Shown here: piece after piece, positions 59,290-64,000 of the stretch
Position numbering within the stretch: the first letter of the stretch is position 1
How the letters are laid out: the number at the start of each line of letters is the position of its first letter
Assembly (NCBI RefSeq): GCF_003002815.1
Contig: NZ_PVTF01000026.1
Span: 33,881 to 97,880, forward strand
Direction: 5' to 3'
Source of the DNA: Umezawaea tangerina
GTDB lineage: Bacteria; Actinomycetota; Actinomycetes; Mycobacteriales; Pseudonocardiaceae
DNA: 64,000 bases
Program-made: the position numbers and the translations under genes
The notes under the pieces: model-generated
The model's database searches: none
What the model saw: the letters and a program-made list of their open reading frames with translations, nothing else
What the model was told of the DNA's origin: nothing

Positions 59290-59591
59290 ATGCCCGACCC
59301 AACAGACCTCACCGCACCTCGGCCACGCTGCCCAGACTGCGAGGTCGCCATCAGCCAACCGCACATCGAAGGCTGCGACGTGGCCAGGTGCCTGCCGCAC
59401 TGGGCTGCAACGGCTGAGCTGCGAGCGCAACCACAACTGCGGCAAGGACACCTGGTTCGGCCGCTGGCCCGGCGAGACCCGACTGTGAACGCCTCGGCTG
59501 GATGATCGGCCCCGGCCTACCCGACCTCAACCGGCTCATCACCGAGGCCATCTGGAACCCCACCAACCAACAGTGGGACGACCACTCCTAA
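59290..59591 (+). pseudogene. Zinc-ribbon-like mobile-element protein with two frameshifts
   Basis: The pieces are RCPDCEVAISQPHIEGCDVA (first frame), TGLQRLSCERNHNCGKDTWF plus GRWPGETRL (second frame) and DCERLGWMIGPGLPDLNRLI (third frame), ending before 59591. Together they give a protein with C-x2-C ... C ... C pairs and the C-terminal E-x-x-W-N-P-T-N-Q-Q-W typical of a small protein family of actinobacterial plasmids and ICEs. Frameshifts lie near 59395 and in the ACCC at 59477-59480. Confidence 0.66.
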
Positions 59592-60230
59592 CTACCCCGA
59601 ACCACCAGCCCGGCAACGGGCTAGGCGCGACCAAGCCCCACCCACCAGCGACCCCGACGGGTCGCTGGCCGGCCTTCACGCTCAAGGCAGAACAACACCG
59701 CCGCACCGACTTCGACCCACCCACGACCTACGGGTCGTAGCCCTTCCTGGGTGCAGGCCCGAAGCCCCGTTCAACTTTGGGGCTTTCTCTCCTTCCGGGG
59801 GCTCGCCGGCCGAGCCTTCGCTTTCCCCTCTTTGAGCCCTTCCACGCCTGCAAGAAAGTCCCGTTAACCACGCAGTGAAGCCGAAGGCATTCAGGGATGA
59901 ACACTCGTGCTCTGGATCGAACACTCACACGGTGCCCCCCCGAGGGGCTCCATACTCCAGTGCGGCACGACCGTGGGGACTGTGCGATGGTTGGAACCTG
60001 GGCCAACCCCGTGATCCTGCCGGGGTGTTGCCGAACAATCGCCCCGCGCTTGACGTGCCGTCTGCTACGTCGGCCGTCGCTGACTATGAAGCGCGCCAAC
60101 CCCCGCCCCACCTCACGACGGTCGCCACAGGACCGGAGAAGTCACCGCCTGAAGGGAAATTGCAGCCCTTCCGCTGTTGGGGAACACATAACTTCTGCGA
60201 AATCATCAGCAGGATTGAATGAACCCTGGG
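59592..60230. other. Non-coding interval with two terminator hairpins
   Basis: Perfect 10-bp hairpin CCAGCGACCC-CGAC-GGGTCGCTGG at 59645-59668 and AAGCCCC/GGGGCTT at 59762-59785 followed by TCTCTCCTT, both probable terminators of the small-gene cluster. From 59786 to 60230 I see no gene. Confidence 0.6.
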
Positions 60231-60273
60231 CGCCTTCGTGCCTCCAACGATGAACGTTGGAGGCACGAAGGCG
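60231..60273. terminator. 19-bp perfect hairpin behind the wHTH regulator gene
   Basis: Arms 60231-60249 and 60255-60273 are exact reverse complements with loop ATGAA. It is 26 bases beyond the stop of the minus-strand regulator gene. Longer than a usual terminator. Confidence 0.68.
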
Positions 60274-60299
60274 ATACGACCGTTCGGAACCGGGACGGG

Positions 60300-60878
60300 C
60301 TACTCCGTTGACGAAACAGCCGTCGCGGCGAGGGAGTACTTTTTCGGCTTGTCACTCTTGCGCACGGCATAGCCGCTCTCCACCAACTTCTCCAGCGCGT
60401 TGTGTACCGCGCCAGAGGATCGGTTCAGTGCCTTGCCGATCGCGTTCGGGCTGAAGTCGCCTGAGTTGTCCCGCAAGTAGTCCTCGACCATGCCGCGCAA
60501 CGCCCCCGGTGCCAACCGCTGAGACTTCTCGGGCTGGTCGGTCGGCTGGTCGTCCGTGGGCTGGTCGTCGGGCTCGGGCTGGTCGATCGGCTGGTCGTCC
60601 GTGGGCTGGTCGTCCGTGACGATGGACCAGCGGTCAGCGGGACGGGAACCGCCGTCGGCGATCCCAGCGGTGCGTGCGACGAGGCCGTCCTTCTCCCACC
60701 GGGTGAGGATCTTGGGTGCCGTGGACTTACCGATCCCGGCGGTGGCGGACAGAGCGGTGGCGGTGCTGCCAGGGTGGTTTCGGAGTGCCTGCCACAGCTT
60801 CTCCTCGGTCTCCGTGCGCGGCTTCGCCGGGTCGGTCGCCGGGGTGGGAACGGCTTGCAGGGTGCGGTTGGTGGACAT
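60300..60878 (-). CDS. Double winged-helix regulator with QPTDD repeat linker
   Basis: A 192-residue protein with two winged-helix domains. The first (EEKLWQALRNHPGSTATALS, then GIGKSTAPKILTRWEKDGLV) is MarR-like. The second (APGALRGMVEDYLRDNSGDF, then KALNRSSGAVHNALEKLVES) is nearly the same module as the N terminus of the AAA+ protein at 54278. Between them lies an acidic linker of repeated DDQPTD units, from imperfect DNA repeats. The ATG is preceded by GAGGTAGTC. The divergent promoter contains a wide inverted repeat TATGGACGCTTC, a candidate operator. Confidence 0.78.
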   Translation of the reverse strand: MSTNRTLQAVPTPATDPAKPRTETEEKLWQALRNHPGSTATALSATAGIGKSTAPKILTRWEKDGLVARTAGIADGGSRPADRWSIVTDDQPTDDQPIDQPEPDDQPTDDQPTDQPEKSQRLAPGALRGMVEDYLRDNSGDFSPNAIGKALNRSSGAVHNALEKLVESGYAVRKSDKPKKYSLAATAVSSTE

Positions 60879-60978
60879 GACTACCTCGCAGTGCTGGCGT
60901 GGGTTTGTGGGGTCATGCCCCGGCCGGAGCGGGTGCGGCCCCCGGTGCGCATCCGGTGGGTGGTTCGGGCCGCACAAC

Positions 60979-61141
60979 TATGGACGCTTCCTTCGGCGCA
61001 TGAAGTCAAGCGGTACATCAAAAACCACTTGTCTCGTGTGGACGTTCGCCGGTTCGCGTGGCGTCGTTAGTGCAAACCGGTCCAGTTCGTGGCCATACCG
61101 TGCACGGGCATTGACACCTCCACACACACGAAGCGTCCATA
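60979..61141. promoter_or_regulatory. Inverted repeat TATGGACGCTTC...GAAGCGTCCATA in a divergent promoter
   Basis: Exact 12-bp arms at 60979-60990 and 61130-61141, 139 bp apart, each lying upstream of one of the two divergent genes; TTGACA at 61111-61116 is a possible -35 for the rightward one. The 308-base gap holds no gene. Likely bound by the double winged-helix regulator encoded next to it. Confidence 0.6.
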
Positions 61142-61186
61142 CACGTCGACCCGACCACAAACCATTGGAACAAAGGGGGTTGACGA

Positions 61187-61309
61187 ATGCGCAACCGAAA
61201 GGAGCGCGGCCGGCCCACTCGCAGGCCGGGCCGAGCCCGCGGTGCCCGCAGCTCGGACCGGCACCTCGCGCGCATCAGCGATGCCGCGGAACGCCGAGGC
61301 GCGTCGTGA
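61187..61309 (+). CDS. 40-residue basic peptide gene
   Basis: A very basic small protein: MRNRKERGRPTRRPGRARGA, then RSSDRHLARISDAAERRGAS. AAGGGGG stands eight bases before the ATG and the stop overlaps the next gene's start as GTGA. It could bind nucleic acid; not recognised. The overlap makes it likely to be translated. Confidence 0.58.
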   Translation: MRNRKERGRPTRRPGRARGARSSDRHLARISDAAERRGAS

Positions 61310-62442
61310 TCGCCGCAACAGCGCGGGACGTGCCCGAGATCCGCGCACGCATGACCGACTGGGCGCGTGACCCCGAGCTGGACGGCGCGGGTAACTGGTT
61401 CCGCTTCTTCCTCGGACCCAGCCCTGACGGTGTCACCGAATCACGGGTGTTCGACCGTGTCGACGACGTGGGAGCCACCATCGCCGGAACGCTCGCGATC
61501 CAGCTTCCGGCGGCGAAGTTGTTCTACGTCTCCGCCGACATGACCGACCTCGCCCGCCACGCCGCCGACCCGCTGACCGACTGCCGGCTGCACCCCGAAG
61601 ACCTGCCCGCGCAGATCGGGGTCATGGTCTACGAGCACCCGCCTGTCGAGGGAACAGCCGCCGGACGCCACAACGACGTCACCGTCGTCTCGTGGGGACC
61701 GGGGCGAGGCGGTCTGTGGGTACACACCTGGGCGACCACATCCGCATCACAGCAGGGACTCGTCCGCATCGGACGCGCACTCGCGCAGCTACCCCATGAC
61801 GAGATGTTGGCGCGGGCAAGGTCGGCCGCCGCCCGGAATCTTCCCGAACCGACGCCGGACAACAAACCTTCCGACAGCGAAGAGATCGCCGACCAAACCG
61901 CCGACCACGTTCTCGCGACATTCCTGTCGAACCTTGAACGCGCCCAGGTGCCGCCGTCGTTCACCCCACCGCACGGCTATGAGTGGTGCGCCCTCACACC
62001 GATGGAGTTCGCCGAGATGGAGGGCTGGCCGGGCGGGGTGTCGGAAGGCAAGTCCTCTGGCGACACCGACGCCAGGATCGCCTTGCAGCGCACCATCCTC
62101 GCGACATGGTTGTTGATGGGCCAGACCCTGGTGCGGTCGGAACCGATGACCGCGCCCCGTGCCGCCCGGCGTCGGATCGAACGCCTCGACCCGGTTCTCG
62201 ACCCCACCGTGCGCTACATCGACCTGCGGCGTGCCCGGACCGAGCCCTCCGACCGCCCCGACGACGACGTCGAGAAGGGCATGCGCGAGTACCGGCACCG
62301 GTGGATCGTGCGCTGGCACTGGCGCAACCAGGACTACCCCAGCCGCAGCGACCACCGCCCGATCTGGATCGACCCGCACTTCGCCGGTCCGGAGGACAAG
62401 CCGTTGCTCGGCGGCGAGCGCGTGAACGTCCTGCGCCGATGA
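61306..62442 (+). CDS. Hypothetical mobile-element protein
   Basis: A 378-residue protein that I do not recognise. It has an N-terminal part ARMTDWARDPELDGAGNWFR, a beta-rich GRHNDVTVVSWGPGRGGLWV region, and a C-terminal part with WLLMGQTLVRSEPMTAPRAA and RHRWIVRWHWRNQDYPSRSD, IWIDPHFAGPEDKPLL. The C-terminal segment (H-R-W-x-V-x-x-H-W-R, then W-I-x-P-H-x-x-G) is of the type seen in conserved proteins of actinobacterial plasmids and phages, where it is uncharacterised. No membrane segment. GTG start coupled to the 40-residue gene. Confidence 0.68.
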   Translation: MIAATARDVPEIRARMTDWARDPELDGAGNWFRFFLGPSPDGVTESRVFDRVDDVGATIAGTLAIQLPAAKLFYVSADMTDLARHAADPLTDCRLHPEDLPAQIGVMVYEHPPVEGTAAGRHNDVTVVSWGPGRGGLWVHTWATTSASQQGLVRIGRALAQLPHDEMLARARSAAARNLPEPTPDNKPSDSEEIADQTADHVLATFLSNLERAQVPPSFTPPHGYEWCALTPMEFAEMEGWPGGVSEGKSSGDTDARIALQRTILATWLLMGQTLVRSEPMTAPRAARRRIERLDPVLDPTVRYIDLRRARTEPSDRPDDDVEKGMREYRHRWIVRWHWRNQDYPSRSDHRPIWIDPHFAGPEDKPLLGGERVNVLRR

Positions 62443-62482
62443 CACCCCGCCCGTCGCCGTCGCCCGCCGACCCGACATTGCC

Positions 62483-63215
62483 ATGACCGCCGAATTCGAC
62501 GCCGTCCCACCCCCACCAGCCCGCTGCTGCCGCGCCCAACACCGACCTGCTACCCGACGACACCGCACCGCATCCCGAGCCGCCACGCCCCGACGAGGAG
62601 ACGGTGTTGTTGCTGCGGGAGTGGTTGCCCGCCGACGTGACGCTGCTCGTGCCGTCGTTGGGGCCGACGCCGATGCGCGTGCCGGACAACGCCTGGGCGA
62701 TGCTCGTGCTCGCCGTAGACATCCTGGACGACATCGATCCCGACACCGCCGGACAGGTGGCCTTGCTCGCCGGTACCTGGCTGGCAGACCAGCCACCCGC
62801 CGATCTTCACGACGGCGACCTCGTCGTCCGCCCCCTCTCACCCGAGCGGGACCCCGCCGTGCCGGGCCACGAGCACCTCGCCGACGTGGAGATGCTGTTG
62901 GGCCTACCGGGGCCGGTGGATGCCCCTCGGCCTCTGGGCCGGTGTGGACGAACGGTGGCCGTGGACCCTCGCGCCCACAATCGCCGCAGCGGTGCGCCTC
63001 TACATCGACGCCGCCGAGACGCTCAGCCGAGATGTAGTACTGGGATCTCGTCCACGCCGATGCTGCTCATCCGCACGCCCAGGGTTCGCGGCGCGTGCTC
63101 GACCTCGCGGCGGAGTTGCCTGATCGGCATGGTGTGTTCCACAAGCCGCGATCGGGTGATCCATACAAGCCGCCGAACTGCGGTTTTGGATACGGAGAGG
63201 GAAACTGTCGGCTAG
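62483..63215 (+). pseudogene. Hypothetical gene fragmented over three frames
   Basis: Coding-like stretches follow each other in different frames: MTAEFDAVPPPPA; EETVLLLREWLPADVTLLVP to LADVEMLLGLPGPVDAP; PLGLWAGVDERWPWTLAPTI to AAETLSRDVV; and YWDLVHADAAHPHAQGSRRV, LDLAAELPDRHGVFHKP. Joined they would give one protein of about 210 residues. At least three indels separate them (near 62530, 62920 and 63035), and the exact end is not resolved. The family is not recognised. Confidence 0.55.
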
Positions 63216-63225
63216 ACTCAAACCC

Positions 63226-63909
63226 ATGCGATGCACAGCGCCCGTACGGGGCCACACCGGTGGCGGTGGCGCAAACTGCCCTGTTCATGGAGGCCGATCT
63301 CGGTCGTCCTATTCCCGGTCCTCCTACACCTCGTCGACCCCGCGCGCTTCGAGCGGTGGCGGGTCCAGCGGTGGAGGTGGCGGCGGCCGATCGACTCGTC
63401 CGCGGTGGTCGCCGACCAATTCCTCCGTCACCTACAGCGCTGACGAGGTCGCGGCGCTGGATCGCTACCGTCGGCAGGTCGAAGCGGTCGGTCCGCGCGC
63501 CAAGTCCTACGACCTGTTCCTCTGCCACGCCTGGGACGACCGGCGGGAGACCGCGACCGAGCTGCACGGCCTGCTCGAAGCGCAGGACGTGTCGGTCTGG
63601 TTCAGCGAGAAGGACATCGTCCTCGGCACGCCGTTCATGCGGGAGATCGACAAGGGTCTGGCCAAGACGCGCATCGGCCTCGCCCTCATCACGCCCGCCT
63701 TCCTCAAGCGCATCGAAGGCGGTGGCGTGTCCGAGAAGGAGCTCTCCGAGCTGCTGGCTCGCGACCAGCTGATCCCCGTCGCGCACGGGGTGACCTACGA
63801 CGAAATCCGGGCGGTCAGCCCGCTCCTCGGCTCCCGCAACGGCTTCAGCACTGAGGACGACTCGCTGGAAGTCGTCGCCAAGAAGATCGCCGAACTTGTC
63901 GCCGTCTAG
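63226..63909 (+). CDS. TIR-domain protein with N-terminal Cys/His and Ser/Gly-rich region
   Basis: A 227-residue protein. Residues 1-20 hold a Cys/His set (RCTAPVRGHTGGGGANCPVH) that could bind zinc, then a Ser/Tyr/Gly-rich low-complexity linker to about residue 65. The TIR domain spans about 90-225: YDLFLCHAWDD (strand A), VSVWFSEKDIVLGTPFMREI (BB loop), IGLALITPAFLKR (strand D) and VSEKELSELLARDQLIPVAH, where the Glu of KELSEL sits at the place of the catalytic residue of TIR NADases. Bacterial TIR proteins often deplete NAD in phage defence; this one has no partner gene at hand. Confidence 0.83.
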   Translation: MRCTAPVRGHTGGGGANCPVHGGRSRSSYSRSSYTSSTPRASSGGGSSGGGGGGRSTRPRWSPTNSSVTYSADEVAALDRYRRQVEAVGPRAKSYDLFLCHAWDDRRETATELHGLLEAQDVSVWFSEKDIVLGTPFMREIDKGLAKTRIGLALITPAFLKRIEGGGVSEKELSELLARDQLIPVAHGVTYDEIRAVSPLLGSRNGFSTEDDSLEVVAKKIAELVAV

Positions 63910-64000
63910 TAGGGCTTCGTTAGGTCGAGTGCTGGGGTGTGTCGGTGATGTGATCTTCTGTGGTGGTGAGGCCGGAGGAGATGGCGTTGGTTCGCCCGGT
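63910..64000 (+). other. Start of an unidentified ORF at the window edge
   Basis: From 63960 a frame opens with repeated GTG codons and reads VVVRPEEMALVRP to the window end. The sequence GGGCTTCGTTAGGTCGAG just after the TIR gene looks like an insertion-sequence end, so this could be the start of a transposase. Too short to decide. Confidence 0.25.

Noticed and set aside
19843..64000. Conjugation or replication genes (relaxase, FtsK/TraB, RepSA-like, VirB4)
   Set aside because: None was found in any frame. TadA is an ATPase of the related family but its TadB/C/pilin context assigns it to the pilus, so the element is not called an ICE with certainty.
1..64000. CRISPR array
   Set aside because: No regularly spaced direct repeats of 24-40 bases and no cas genes are present; the repeats seen are short tandem or inverted ones.

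Overview
The window is chromosomal DNA of a high-GC actinomycete. The strong third-position GC, the tmRNA tag ending AFALAA, and the many Scr1-type XRE/DUF397/DUF6879 regulators and DUF6355-type secreted protein point to the Pseudonocardiales (Saccharothrix/Lentzea/Actinosynnema-like). The genus is an inference; no 16S rRNA is present.

Core region, 1-19.85 kb. It opens inside prfB and runs ftsE-ftsX-smpB-amidohydrolase, faced by a NarL-type two-component system, then tmRNA (ssrA) with a strong terminator. Next come a Bcr/CflA-type exporter, a complete class I P450 operon (P450, 3Fe-4S ferredoxin, ferredoxin reductase) with a divergent TetR regulator and clear operator palindromes, an NB-ARC/TPR STAND protein with a GNAT enzyme, HrpB helicase, a second GNAT, an MFS transporter and a membrane-anchored DsbA-like oxidoreductase. 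tRNA-Ala(GGC), with the G3:U70 identity pair, closes this part.

Island, from tRNA-Ala to the window end (about 19.85-64 kb). A tyrosine integrase and excisionase-like gene abut the tRNA 3' end, as in elements integrated at tRNA genes. Cargo in order: (a) a DUF5131 three-Cys protein convergent with its TcmP partner, with a wHTH repressor; (b) NUDIX, YdcF-like, DUF6879 and XRE genes feeding into a tightly overlapping operon of radical SAM enzyme, DEDDh exonuclease, dTMP kinase-like protein, two small proteins and an FxLD-type PIMT-like methyltransferase, which is the best candidate for an undescribed system; (c) an IS3 remnant and two more Scr1-type regulator modules; (d) an XRE-NB-ARC-TPR regulator with a cytokinin-dehydrogenase-like FAD enzyme; (e) a complete Tad/Flp pilus operon (prepilin peptidase, secreted proteins, SAF protein, TadZ/A/B/C, Flp-like pilin, TadE/G-like pseudopilins) ending in a membrane LysM-BTAD regulator; (f) an AAA ATPase plus HECGH-metallopeptidase/vWA protein pair, whose ATPase carries the same winged-helix module as a regulator 5 kb away; (g) a row of small plasmid/ICE-type genes, several interrupted by single-base frameshifts; (h) a TIR protein. 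No relaxase, FtsK/TraB translocase, replication initiator or second att site is visible, so the element probably continues past 64 kb.

Working relations (inference): the Tad operon builds a surface pilus under the LysM-BTAD protein; the XRE proteins govern their neighbours through inverted repeats visible in each intergenic region; the AAA-vWA pair probably acts as a MoxR-type remodelling machine; TIR and DUF5131-TcmP are plausible defence cargo.
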